A DNA stretch of 64,000 nt, taken from Longispora sp047121295. Its GTDB lineage: Bacteria > Actinomycetota > Actinomycetes > Mycobacteriales > Micromonosporaceae. Shown here one piece after another: positions 49,529 to 58,515 of this stretch. Made by a program: the position numbers and the translations under genes. The stretch's first letter is position 1, and every line of letters begins with the position of its first letter. The notes under the pieces were generated by a model, which made no database searches, was not told where the DNA came from, and was given only the letters and a program-made list of their open reading frames with translations. The stretch is from assembly GCF_047121295.1 (NCBI RefSeq), contig NZ_CP139447.1, forward strand, positions 1,116,001-1,180,000. The letters are read 5' to 3'.

Positions 49529-51202
49529 GTGGACGCCGAGCAGATCGCAGCGGGCCGGGCCCGGTGGCAGGAGCGCTACGAGAAGTCGAGAGTCCGGAAC
49601 GCGGACTTCACCACCTTGTCCGGCGAGACCGTCGAGCCCGTCTACGGGCCGCCGGAGGGGGTCGACTACCCCGGCTTCGAGCGGATCGGCTGGCCGGGCG
49701 AGTTCCCGTACACCCGTGGCCTCTACCCGACCGGTTACCGGGGCCGGACGTGGACGATCCGGCAGTTCGCCGGCTTCGGCAACGCCCAGCAGACCAACGA
49801 GCGCTACCACCTGCTGCTCAACTCGGGCACCGGCGGCCTGTCCGTCGCGTTCGACATGCCGACCCTGATGGGCCGCGACTCCGACGACCCGAAGTCGCTC
49901 GGCGAGGTCGGGCACTGCGGGGTGGCCATCGACTCCGCCGCCGACATGGAGACCCTGTTCAAGGGCATCCCGCTCGGGGACATCACGACCTCGATGACGA
50001 TCTCCGGCCCCGCCGTGCCGGTGTTCTGCATGTACCTGGTGGCGGCCGAGCGGCAGGGCGTGGACATCCACGGCCTGGACGGCACGCTGCAGACGGACAT
50101 CTTCAAGGAGTACATCGCGCAGAAGGAGTGGCTGTTCCCGCCCCAGCCGCACCTGCGCCTGATCGGCGACCTGATGGAGTACTGCGCGGCGGAGATCCCG
50201 AAGTACAAGCCGCTGTCGGTGTCCGGGTACCACATCCGCGAGGCCGGCGCGACCGCCGCGCAGGAGCTGGCGTACACCCTGGCCGACGGTTTCGGCTACG
50301 TCGAGCTGGGCCTGTCGCGCGGCATGGACGTCAACGTGTTCGCCCCGGGCCTGTCGTTCTTCTTCGACGCGCACGTCGACTTCTTCGAGGAGATCGCGAA
50401 GTTCCGCGCGGCCCGGCGGATCTGGGCCCGCTGGCTGCGGGACGTCTACGGCGCGACCAGCGAGAAGGCGCTCTGGCTGAAGTTCCACACCCAGACGGCC
50501 GGCGTGTCGCTGACGGCGCAGCAGCCGTACAACAACGTGGTCCGCACGGCCGTGGAGGCCCTCGCGGCCGTCCTCGGCGGGACCAACTCGCTGCACACGA
50601 ACGCCCTGGACGAGACGCTGGCGCTGCCGACGGACTCCTCGGCGGAGATCGCGATGCGCACCCAGGCCGTCCTCATGGAGGAGATGGGCCTGACGAACGT
50701 GGCCGACCCGCTCGGCGGCTCGTGGTACGTCGAGGCGCTGACCGACCAGGTCGAGGCCGAGGCCGAGCGGATCTTCGCGAAGATCCAGGAGATCGGCGGC
50801 GACGGCACGATCACCACGGGCCTGCTCAAGGGCATCGAGGACGGGTACTTCATGGCGGAGATCGCCGAGAGCGCCTTCGTGTACCAGAAGGCCCTGGAGT
50901 CCGGTGACAAGCGGATCGTCGGGGTCAACTGCCACACCGAGACGATCAGCCACGAGCTGGAGATCCTCCGGGTGTCGCACGAGGTCGAGGTCGAGCAGAA
51001 GCGGCTGCTGGCCGAGCGCAAGGCCGGCCGCGACCACGCCCGCGTCGAGGCGGCGCTGGCCGGGCTGGTGGCGGTCGCGCGGACCGACGGGAACATGGTT
51101 CCGCCGATGCTGGAGGCCTGCCGGGCCGAGGCGACGCTGGGCGAGATCTGTGACGTGCTGAGGGCGGAGTGGGGAGAGTACCGGGAGCCCGCCCGCTTCT
51201 GA
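49529..51202 (+). CDS. icmA: Isobutyryl-CoA mutase large (catalytic) subunit
   Basis: The catalytic TIM-barrel subunit of a B12-dependent acyl-CoA mutase. The 557-residue chain lacks the C-terminal cobalamin-binding domain, so a separate small subunit is needed; none is in the window. YRGRTWTIRQFAGFGNAQQTNERY, quoted in parts as TWTIRQFAGF and NAQQTNERY, follows the ICM rather than MCM pattern. The two discriminating residues fall exactly where reported for S. cinnamonensis ICM: F80 (Tyr in methylmalonyl-CoA mutase) and Q198 in EYIAQKEW (Arg in MCM). It should interconvert isobutyryl-CoA and n-butyryl-CoA. GTG start behind AGGGGG. Confidence 0.88.
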   Translation: MDAEQIAAGRARWQERYEKSRVRNADFTTLSGETVEPVYGPPEGVDYPGFERIGWPGEFPYTRGLYPTGYRGRTWTIRQFAGFGNAQQTNERYHLLLNSGTGGLSVAFDMPTLMGRDSDDPKSLGEVGHCGVAIDSAADMETLFKGIPLGDITTSMTISGPAVPVFCMYLVAAERQGVDIHGLDGTLQTDIFKEYIAQKEWLFPPQPHLRLIGDLMEYCAAEIPKYKPLSVSGYHIREAGATAAQELAYTLADGFGYVELGLSRGMDVNVFAPGLSFFFDAHVDFFEEIAKFRAARRIWARWLRDVYGATSEKALWLKFHTQTAGVSLTAQQPYNNVVRTAVEALAAVLGGTNSLHTNALDETLALPTDSSAEIAMRTQAVLMEEMGLTNVADPLGGSWYVEALTDQVEAEAERIFAKIQEIGGDGTITTGLLKGIEDGYFMAEIAESAFVYQKALESGDKRIVGVNCHTETISHELEILRVSHEVEVEQKRLLAERKAGRDHARVEAALAGLVAVARTDGNMVPPMLEACRAEATLGEICDVLRAEWGEYREPARF

Positions 51203-51208
51203 CAGACT
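51203..51208 (+). promoter_or_regulatory. -10 element of a leaderless promoter
   Basis: CAGACT, 7 nt before the ATG at 51216 and just downstream of the icmA stop. Confidence 0.35.
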
Positions 51209-51215
51209 TTCTCTC

Positions 51216-52136
51216 ATGAAGCAGCTCGATCCGCGTACCGCACCATCGATGTTCACCCGTGGCGCCGTCGACCTCGGCGCGATCCGGGACCGGGCGGCGG
51301 CCCAGGCGAAGGCCGAAGCCGCCGCCGCTGCCGGCGCTCCGGCGGCCCCGGCCCCCGCCCCGGCGGGCGGCGCGATCGTCGACGTGACCGAGGCGTCGTT
51401 CCAGGAGGTGATGGAGCGGTCGCTGACCGTTCCCGTCCTGCTCCTGTTCAGCACCGAGTGGGCGACCGAGGCCGCCGAGCTCCGCGCCGAGTTGGAGCGG
51501 CTGGCGACCGAGTCGGACGGGGCGTTCGTCCTCGGCCGGGTCGACGCCGAGAAGGAGCCCCGGGTCACCCAGGCCTTCCGGGTGCAGAGCGTCCCCACGG
51601 TGTACGCCGTGATCGGCGGTCAGCCCACCCCCGGCTTCGAGGGCGTGATCGACAACGCGCAGCTCAAGCAGTTCGTGGACGCGGTGATCAAGGCCGGCGG
51701 CGGGGAGCCGGCCGAGGCGCCGGAGGACCCCAGGCTGCTGGCGGCCGAGGACGCGCTGATGGACGGCGAGCTGGATGCCGCGGCGGCGGCGTACGGCGAG
51801 ATCCTGAAGGAGAACCCGGGGGACGCGGTGGCCCAGGCCGGGCTCGCCCAGGTGGAACTCCTCCGCCGGATCGCCGGCGTCGACCCGAACGCGGCCCTGG
51901 CGGCCGCCGAGGCGAACCCCGACGACGTGGCCGCCCAGACCCTGGCCGCTGACATCGAGGTGCTGTCCGGCAACGCCGAGCAGGGCTACAACCGGCTCGT
52001 CGCGCTCGTCCGGCGCACCGCCGGGGCCGAGCGCGACCAGGCCCGGCTGCACCTGATCTCCCTCCTCGCCCTCGCGGCCCCCGAGGACCCGGTCGTCGCG
52101 AAGGCGCGCCGGGCCCTGGCCAGCGCGTTGTTCTAG
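51216..52136 (+). CDS. YbbN/CnoX-like co-chaperone with thioredoxin fold lacking CxxC
   Basis: A 306-residue protein. A low-complexity Ala/Pro N-terminus (about 28-50) precedes a thioredoxin-like domain (about 52-165) and a TPR-like C-terminal region (about 172-300). At the active-site position the sequence reads FSTEWATEAAEL, so neither cysteine of the usual WCGPC is present; the cis-Pro region VQSVPTVYAV is kept. It is therefore not a disulfide reductase and more likely a holdase or co-chaperone. It probably has its own leaderless start (CAGACT 7 nt upstream), only 13 bases after icmA. Confidence 0.82.
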   Translation: MKQLDPRTAPSMFTRGAVDLGAIRDRAAAQAKAEAAAAAGAPAAPAPAPAGGAIVDVTEASFQEVMERSLTVPVLLLFSTEWATEAAELRAELERLATESDGAFVLGRVDAEKEPRVTQAFRVQSVPTVYAVIGGQPTPGFEGVIDNAQLKQFVDAVIKAGGGEPAEAPEDPRLLAAEDALMDGELDAAAAAYGEILKENPGDAVAQAGLAQVELLRRIAGVDPNAALAAAEANPDDVAAQTLAADIEVLSGNAEQGYNRLVALVRRTAGAERDQARLHLISLLALAAPEDPVVAKARRALASALF

Positions 52137-52147
52137 ACGGGACCCCG

Positions 52148-53215
52148 ATGCCCCCCGGCCCTCCGGACGACCCGAGCACCGCGCGCAGGATCGCGGTGCT
52201 CGACGCGCCGTCGAACCTCGGCCTCCGCCCGCCGACCATCGGGTCGGTCCCGGGCTGCGGCAAGGCTCCCGGCGCGCTGCGGGACGCCCGGATCGTGGAC
52301 CGGCTGAAGGCGTACGATGCCGGCTGCGTCACCCCGCCCCGGTACGACCCGGGCGAGTGGCGGCCGGGGGACGGGGTGGCCCAGGCGGGCTCCGTCGCGG
52401 TGTACTCGAAGATGCTCGCCGCCCGGATCGGCCGGCTCCTCGACGAGGACTACTTCCCGGTCGTCCTCGGCGGGGACTGCTCGATCACCCTGGGCGTGGC
52501 CCTGGCGCTGCGCCGCCGGTCGCTGTCCCTGGCCGCCGAACAGGCGGCGCACGCGGCCAGGGAGGCCGCACGGGTGGCGGAGGCGGAGACCGACCCGGAG
52601 CGGTACGCGGCGGAGGTCGCCGCCGCCGTGCGGGCCACCGTCCTCCCGCCCCAGCTGCCCGACGGCCCCCGCTACGGCCTGGTGTACCTCGACGGGCACT
52701 CCGACTTCCGGCACGAGGGCAACGCGCCCTTCGTCGGGGCGGCGGCGGGGGAGAACCTGGCGCTGGCCACCGGGCGGGGTCAGCTGGCGCTCACGGACAT
52801 CGACGACCTGAAGCCGTACCTGCACGACCAGGACGTCGCGGTGCTCGGCATCCGGCAGCACGACGAGCACCGGATGGATCTCCGCGCGGCCGGGATCGAG
52901 CACCGCACGGTGCCGGCCCTGCGGGCCGAGGGGGCGTCCCGCAGCGCGGCCTGGGCCCGGGAGGTGCTGGCCGACTGCGCCGGCTACTGGGTGCACGTGG
53001 ACGTCGACATCCTCGACCCCTCGGTGATGCCGGCCGTGGACGCCCCTGACCCGGGCGGCATCGCCTACGGGGAGCTGGAGCTGCTGATCGCGGGTCTGAC
53101 GGACGCGCCCGAGTGCCTGGGCCTGCACATCTCCGTCTTCGACCCGGACTACGACCCGACGGGGGCCTACGCCGAGGAGCTGGTCCAGCTCCTGGTGAAC
53201 GGGCTCGGGGTCTGA
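52148..53215 (+). CDS. Arginase/agmatinase family protein
   Basis: A ureohydrolase-fold enzyme of 355 residues. Metal-binding motifs are recognisable: GGDCSITLG (Cys in place of the usual His of GGDHS), DGHSDF (for DAHxD) and VDVDILDPSVMPAVDAP. About 50 residues between the first two motifs (RRRSLSLAAEQ to LPDGPR) form an Ala/Glu-rich helical insertion not seen in typical arginases. The HVDVDILDP and late FDPDYDP parts fit the family. It could hydrolyse arginine, agmatine, formiminoglutamate or another guanidino compound. It starts 11 bases after the YbbN-like gene and is probably cotranscribed. Confidence 0.82.
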   Translation: MPPGPPDDPSTARRIAVLDAPSNLGLRPPTIGSVPGCGKAPGALRDARIVDRLKAYDAGCVTPPRYDPGEWRPGDGVAQAGSVAVYSKMLAARIGRLLDEDYFPVVLGGDCSITLGVALALRRRSLSLAAEQAAHAAREAARVAEAETDPERYAAEVAAAVRATVLPPQLPDGPRYGLVYLDGHSDFRHEGNAPFVGAAAGENLALATGRGQLALTDIDDLKPYLHDQDVAVLGIRQHDEHRMDLRAAGIEHRTVPALRAEGASRSAAWAREVLADCAGYWVHVDVDILDPSVMPAVDAPDPGGIAYGELELLIAGLTDAPECLGLHISVFDPDYDPTGAYAEELVQLLVNGLGV

Positions 53216-53395
53216 CTTGGCTACCCAGAGTGACCACACACGGAGTGCGATCGAATCACGCTCCGTGCTCGTTGCACTGGGGTGGGACAGCGCGATTGTC
53301 CGGTACGCAATGATGTGGCATGGGCCATTTGGCCAGCATCCGACGGCCGGCTGGAGCAAAGCCGACTGGCCGTTCAGTTGGGACCGGGCAGCGCA

Positions 53396-53401
53396 TAGGC
53401 T
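53396..53401 (+). promoter_or_regulatory. -10 element of the NAD-glutamate dehydrogenase promoter
   Basis: TAGGCT, about 44 nt before the ATG at 53446. The same hexamer is used at three leaderless genes in the window, but here a leader with GGGGAG (53431-53436) exists. The upstream 180 bases contain only a weak CACGGAG/CTCCGTG hairpin (53239-53267). Confidence 0.4.
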
Positions 53402-53445
53402 GGGATCCAGCACACAGCGCGGTGGGCGAAGGGGAGTGGACCCAT

Positions 53446-56400
53446 ATGGAACGGCGTCCGGCGACCGTGACAGACATTACAGAGAGTCTGTCTGGGATCG
53501 GTGTCGATGACGAGGCCGAGCTCGCAGAGCCGGTACCGAACCGCGATCGGTTGATCGCCGATGCCTGCGCCTTGGCAGGTGAGAAAGATCAACTGCTGGC
53601 CGAGTTGTACTGGCGCCTCGTCCCCGACGAGGAGCTCGTCGACGAGAGCCCGCAGGACATGCTGCGGGCGACGCTGGAGCACAAGGCGCTGGCGGCCCAA
53701 CGGCTGCCGGGCGAGCTGAAGCTCGACGTGGACAGCTCGAGCGACGACGGCCACACCACGGTCACGGTCGTGACCGACGACATGCCCTTCCTGGTGGACA
53801 GCGTGACCGCCGCGCTGGCGGGCGAGGGGCTGGGCATCCACCTGCTGGTGCACCCGCAGGTCGTGGTGAGCCGCGAGCCGCTGGGCCTGCTGACGGCGCT
53901 GTTCCCGGCCGTGGACCCCGACGACGCCGCCGAGGGCCAGCTCGTCGAGAGCTGGATGCGGATCGAGGTCGACCGGGTCCGCGACGAGGAGCAGGCGACG
54001 TCGCTGCGCAACGCGATCCAGCGGGTGCTGACCGACGTGCGCGAGGTCAACGAGGACTGGCCGAAGCTGCGGCACAAGGCGCTCAGCCTGGCCGACGAGC
54101 TGTCCGGCGCGAAGCTGCCCGTGCCCGACAAGGACATCAACGACACCGTGGAGCTGCTGCGCTGGTTGGCGCAGGACAACTTCACCCTGTTGGGCTACCG
54201 GGAGTACGACCTGGTGGACGGGGAGTACCTCCAGGCGAAGCTCGGCACGGGGCTCGGCATCCTGCGGCAGGACTCGACGAAGCCGCGCGCGCTGTCCTCG
54301 ATGACGCCGGAGGCGTACGCCAGGGCGCTCGACCAGCGACTGCTGATCATCACGAAGGCCAACTCCCGGGCGACCGTGCACCGGACGGCCTATCTCGACT
54401 ACATCGGGATCAAGACGTTCGACGCCAACGGTGTCGTCAACGGCGAGCGGCGCTTCCTGGGCCTGTTCGGCTCGGGCGCGTACCTGCACTCGGTGCGGGA
54501 CCTGCCGGTGATCAAGCGCAAGGTCGACGAGGTGCTGGACCGCTCGGGCCTGTCCCCGCGCAGCCACTCGGGCAAGGACCTGATGGAGGTCCTGGAGACC
54601 TACCCGCGCGACGAGCTGTTCCAGATCTCCACCGACGAGCTGTTCCACACCGCGATGGGCGTGCTGCGCCTGGCCGGTCGCCGGCAGCTCAAGCTGTTCG
54701 TGCGCCGGGACGCCTACGGCCGGTTCATCTCGTGCATGGTCTACCTGCCGCGCGACCGGTTCACGACCGGTAACCGGCTGAAGATGCAGGAGATCCTGCT
54801 CGCGGAGCTCAACGGCATCGGCGTGGACTACACGACGCGGGTGTCGGAGTCGACGCTGGCCCGGGTGCACTTCATCGTGCGCACCGACCCGAACGCCCCG
54901 CCCGGGGAGATCGACACCGACGCGATCAGCGAGAAGCTGTCGGACGCCACCCGGCTGTGGGACGACGACTTCCGGCTCGTGCTCGACCGGCACCTCGGCG
55001 AGGACCAGGAGAAGCGGCTGTTCGCGCGGTACATCGACGCGTACCCGCAGACCTACAAGGACGAGCACACCCCGACCGAGGCCGCGAAGGACATCGCGAA
55101 GCTGGAGCTGGTGGACGAGCCGGGCGAGCTGGCCCTGCACCTGTTCCGCCGGCGGAAGAACGACGCCGACCTGCGGTTCAAGGTGTTCCGGTACGGCGAG
55201 CCGATGGTGCTGTCCGCCGTCCTGCCCGTGCTGCACTCGCTCGGCTTCAAGGTCACCGACGAGCGGCCGTACGAGATCCGCCGCTCCGACGGCACGGTCT
55301 ACCTCTACGACTTCGGCCTGGTGGCCCCCGAGGACTCCTCGCCGGCCCCGGAGATCCGGGCGACGGTGGAGAACGCGTTCTCGGCCACCTGGCACGGCGA
55401 GGCCGAGGTGGACGGGCTGAACCAGCTCGTGCTGCGCGCCGGGCTGTCCTGGCGGCAGGTCGTGGTGCTGCGCGCCTACGCGAAGTACCTGCGGCAGGCC
55501 GGGACGGTCTTCTCCCAGGAGTACATGGAGGAGACGTTCATCGCCTACCCGGGCGTCGCGACGCTGCTGGTGGCGCTGTTCGAGACCCGGTTCGACCCGC
55601 GCCTCGGGCTGACCGAGGAGGCCCGCGCGGCGCACGCCGACGAGCTGGTCGTCGCGCTCAAGGCGGAGCTGGACCAGGTCGGCAGCCTCGACCAGGACCG
55701 GATCCTGCGCAGCTTCCTCACCCTGATCCAGGCGACGCTGCGCACGTCGTTCTTCCAGCGTTCCCCGGGCGGCCGGCCGAAGTCCTACATGGCCTTCAAG
55801 CTCAACCCCGAGGCGATCCCGGACCTGCCCCAGCCCCGGCCGAAGTTCGAGATCTGGGTGTACTCGCCGCGCTTCGAGGGCGTGCACCTGCGGTTCGGCG
55901 CCGTGGCCCGGGGCGGCCTGCGCTGGTCGGACCGCCGCGAGGACTTCCGCACCGAGATCCTGGGCCTGGTCAAGGCGCAGATGGTGAAGAACGCCGTCAT
56001 CGTGCCGGTCGGCTCCAAGGGCGGCTTCGTCCTGAAGCAGGCCCCGCCGGCCACCGACCGCGACGCCTTCTTCGCCGAGGGCGTGGACTGCTACAAGCTG
56101 TTCATCTCGGCGCTGCTGGACGTCACGGACAACCTGGTCGCGGGCAAGATCGTGCCGCCGGCCGAGGTGGTGCGGCACGACGGGGACGACCCGTACCTGG
56201 TGGTGGCGGCCGACAAGGGCACCGCGACGTTCTCGGACACCGCGAACGGCATCTCCGAGGCGTACGGCTTCTGGCTCGGCGACGCGTTCGCCTCCGGCGG
56301 CTCGGCCGGCTACGACCACAAGAAGATGGGCATCACGGCCAAGGGCGCGTGGGAGTCGGTCAAGCGGCACTTCCGCGAGATGGGCCTGAACACCCAGACC

Positions 56401-58317
56401 GAGGAGTTCACGGTCGTCGGCGTCGGCGACATGTCCGGCGACGTGTTCGGCAACGGGATGCTGCTGTCCGAGCACATCCGGCTCGTGGCCGCGTTCGACC
56501 ACCGGCACATCTTCCTCGACCCGAACCCGGTCGCGGCCGTCTCGTTCGCCGAGCGGCAGCGCCTGTTCGAGGTGCCGCGCAGCAGCTGGGACGACTACGA
56601 CAAGTCGCTGATCTCCGCCGGCGGCGGCGTGTTCGCCCGGACCCTGAAGTCGATCCCGCTGTCCGCCGAGGTCCGGGCGGCACTCGGCATCGACGACAGC
56701 GTCACCGAGCTGTCCCCGCCGGACCTGATGAAGGCCATCCTCAAGGCCCCGGTCGACCTGTTCTGGAACGGCGGCATCGGCACCTACGTCAAGGCCGCCC
56801 TGGAGAGCCACGCGGACGTGGGCGACAAGGCCAACGACGCGATCCGGGTCAACGGCCGGGACCTGCGGGTCAAGGTCGTCGGCGAGGGCGGCAACCTGGG
56901 CTGCACCCAGCGCGGCCGGATCGAGTACAGCCGCGCGGGCGGGCACATCAACACCGACGCGATCGACAACTCGGCCGGTGTGGACTGCTCCGACCACGAG
57001 GTCAACATCAAGATCCTGCTCAACGGGGTCATGCAGCGCGCGGAGCTGGACCTGGCCGAGCGCAACGTCCTGCTCGCAGAGATGACCGACGAGGTCGCCG
57101 AGCTCGTGCTCGCGGACAACTACGGCCAGGCCACGGCGCTCGGCAACGCCCGGGCCCAGTCGCACTCGCTGCTGCCGGTGCACCGCCGGCTGATCAGCGA
57201 GCTGGAGCGCACCGGCCGGCTCAACCGGGACCTGGAAGCCCTGCCCAGCGAGGAGGAGCTGGACGCCCGCGACGCGGCCGGCCTCGGCCTGACCTCGCCG
57301 GAGTTCGCGGTGCTGCTGGCCTACGTCAAGATCGTGCTGGAGGACGAGATCCTGGCGTCCGCCGTGCCCGACGAGGACTGGACCACCGAGGTGCTGTCGG
57401 GGTACTTCCCGACGCCGCTGCGCGAGCGGTACGCCGCCGACATGCACAACCACGCCCTCCGCCGCGAGATCGTCACCACGGTCCTCGTCAACGAGGTCGT
57501 GAACCGGGGCGGCATCTCCTTCGTGTTCCGCGCGGCGTCCGAGACGGGGGCCGACCCGGCCGACGTCCTGCGGGCGTACGTCGTGGTCCGCGAGGTGTTC
57601 GGCCTGCGCGAGCTGTGGCGCTCGGTGGAGGCCCTGGACAACCAGGTGCCGACCGACACCCAGACCTTCGTGCTGCTGGAGGCCCGCCGGCTGATGGACC
57701 GGGCGGTGCGTTGGCTCGTCCAGAACCGCCGGGTCCCGCTCGACGTGCCGGGGGAGATCGCGCGGCTCCAGCCGGGGGTCGCCAAGCTCCTTCCCGAGCT
57801 CACCACCCTGTTCCGGGGCGCGGAGCGCGACGCGCTGAAGGGGCACGCCGCGAAGCTCGTCGCGAAGGGCATCCCGGAGGACCTGGCGGACTGGGCCACC
57901 CGGCTCATCTACGGCTTCGGGGTCATCGACATCGTCGAGGTCGCCGCGAACAGGAACGCGGCGCTCGACGAGGTCGCGGGCGTGTACTACGTGCTGTCCG
58001 AGCGGTTCCGGGTCGACGCCCTGTTGACCCAGATCTCGCAGCTGCCCCGTGCGGACACGTGGCAGACGCTGGCCCGGATGGCGCTGCGCTACGACCTGTA
58101 CGCGGCCCTGGCGGCGCTCACCGCCGAGGTCCTCGCGGCGTCGCCGTCCGACCTGGCGCCGGAGGAGCGCGTCGACCTGTGGGAGCAGGTCAACGCCGCC
58201 TCCATCGCCCGGGCCCGCAACGCGATCGGGGAGTTCGACGACTCCCGGGCGGACCTGGCGGCGCTGTCCGTCCTGCTCCGCCAGATCCGCACGCTGGTCC
58301 GCACCTCGGCGGCATAA
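53446..58317 (+). CDS. gdh: NAD-specific glutamate dehydrogenase, large (about 180 kDa) type
   Basis: Oxidative deamination of glutamate to 2-oxoglutarate with NAD+. The 1623-residue chain matches the L_180 class first described in Streptomyces: N-terminal ACT-like regulatory region, a central GDH catalytic core and a long C-terminal region. The catalytic core around residues 810-880 shows RGGLRWSDRREDFRTEIL, KAQMVKNAVIVP and GSKGGFVLKQ (catalytic Lys). Further on, GVGDMSGDVFGNGML and VGEGGNLGCTQRGRIEY mark the nucleotide-binding part. The ATG at 53446 is chosen over ATG 53320 because GGGGAG precedes it and the TAGGCT promoter lies between the two. Allosteric control is likely but not visible. 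Confidence 0.95.
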   Translation: MERRPATVTDITESLSGIGVDDEAELAEPVPNRDRLIADACALAGEKDQLLAELYWRLVPDEELVDESPQDMLRATLEHKALAAQRLPGELKLDVDSSSDDGHTTVTVVTDDMPFLVDSVTAALAGEGLGIHLLVHPQVVVSREPLGLLTALFPAVDPDDAAEGQLVESWMRIEVDRVRDEEQATSLRNAIQRVLTDVREVNEDWPKLRHKALSLADELSGAKLPVPDKDINDTVELLRWLAQDNFTLLGYREYDLVDGEYLQAKLGTGLGILRQDSTKPRALSSMTPEAYARALDQRLLIITKANSRATVHRTAYLDYIGIKTFDANGVVNGERRFLGLFGSGAYLHSVRDLPVIKRKVDEVLDRSGLSPRSHSGKDLMEVLETYPRDELFQISTDELFHTAMGVLRLAGRRQLKLFVRRDAYGRFISCMVYLPRDRFTTGNRLKMQEILLAELNGIGVDYTTRVSESTLARVHFIVRTDPNAPPGEIDTDAISEKLSDATRLWDDDFRLVLDRHLGEDQEKRLFARYIDAYPQTYKDEHTPTEAAKDIAKLELVDEPGELALHLFRRRKNDADLRFKVFRYGEPMVLSAVLPVLHSLGFKVTDERPYEIRRSDGTVYLYDFGLVAPEDSSPAPEIRATVENAFSATWHGEAEVDGLNQLVLRAGLSWRQVVVLRAYAKYLRQAGTVFSQEYMEETFIAYPGVATLLVALFETRFDPRLGLTEEARAAHADELVVALKAELDQVGSLDQDRILRSFLTLIQATLRTSFFQRSPGGRPKSYMAFKLNPEAIPDLPQPRPKFEIWVYSPRFEGVHLRFGAVARGGLRWSDRREDFRTEILGLVKAQMVKNAVIVPVGSKGGFVLKQAPPATDRDAFFAEGVDCYKLFISALLDVTDNLVAGKIVPPAEVVRHDGDDPYLVVAADKGTATFSDTANGISEAYGFWLGDAFASGGSAGYDHKKMGITAKGAWESVKRHFREMGLNTQTEEFTVVGVGDMSGDVFGNGMLLSEHIRLVAAFDHRHIFLDPNPVAAVSFAERQRLFEVPRSSWDDYDKSLISAGGGVFARTLKSIPLSAEVRAALGIDDSVTELSPPDLMKAILKAPVDLFWNGGIGTYVKAALESHADVGDKANDAIRVNGRDLRVKVVGEGGNLGCTQRGRIEYSRAGGHINTDAIDNSAGVDCSDHEVNIKILLNGVMQRAELDLAERNVLLAEMTDEVAELVLADNYGQATALGNARAQSHSLLPVHRRLISELERTGRLNRDLEALPSEEELDARDAAGLGLTSPEFAVLLAYVKIVLEDEILASAVPDEDWTTEVLSGYFPTPLRERYAADMHNHALRREIVTTVLVNEVVNRGGISFVFRAASETGADPADVLRAYVVVREVFGLRELWRSVEALDNQVPTDTQTFVLLEARRLMDRAVRWLVQNRRVPLDVPGEIARLQPGVAKLLPELTTLFRGAERDALKGHAAKLVAKGIPEDLADWATRLIYGFGVIDIVEVAANRNAALDEVAGVYYVLSERFRVDALLTQISQLPRADTWQTLARMALRYDLYAALAALTAEVLAASPSDLAPEERVDLWEQVNAASIARARNAIGEFDDSRADLAALSVLLRQIRTLVRTSAA

Positions 58318-58338
58318 AGAGCACGATCAGACGGTTAC

Positions 58339-58372
58339 GGAGGGGACCGACCCTGTGGGGTCGGTCCCCTCC
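58339..58372 (+). terminator. Hairpin terminator after gdh
   Basis: Perfect 15-bp arms GGAGGGGACCGACCC (58339-58353) and GGGTCGGTCCCCTCC (58358-58372), loop TGTG, 21 bases after the gdh stop. Confidence 0.75.
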
Positions 58373-58378
58373 GCCGAC

Positions 58379-58415
58379 CGGAAAGGGACGCCCCACCACG
58401 GGGTGTCCCTTTCCG
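58379..58415. terminator. Second hairpin after gdh
   Basis: Arms CGGAAAGGGACGCCCC (58379-58394) and GGGGTGTCCCTTTCCG (58400-58415), 16 bp with one mismatch and a 5-nt loop, directly following the first hairpin. Confidence 0.6.
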
Positions 58416-58515
58416 CGTCGACTGTCACGGAAGGGCAACCCGCCCGCCACACACCGGCCGACCCAATGGCCGGATAATGCGGAACGGCGGTGCGGGCTCG
58501 GCGGAGGATGGGGCG

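Noticed and set aside
49529..51202. Labelling the mutase as methylmalonyl-CoA or ethylmalonyl-CoA mutase.
   Set aside because: Residues F80 and Q198 are those of isobutyryl-CoA mutase, and the protein lacks the fused B12 domain expected of single-chain methylmalonyl- or ethylmalonyl-CoA mutases.
53374..57846. A 1490-codon open frame on the minus strand, opposite the glutamate dehydrogenase gene.
   Set aside because: It is an antisense shadow produced by high GC and codon bias. Its translation is Arg/Gly/Val/His-rich with no domain, while the plus strand encodes a full known enzyme.
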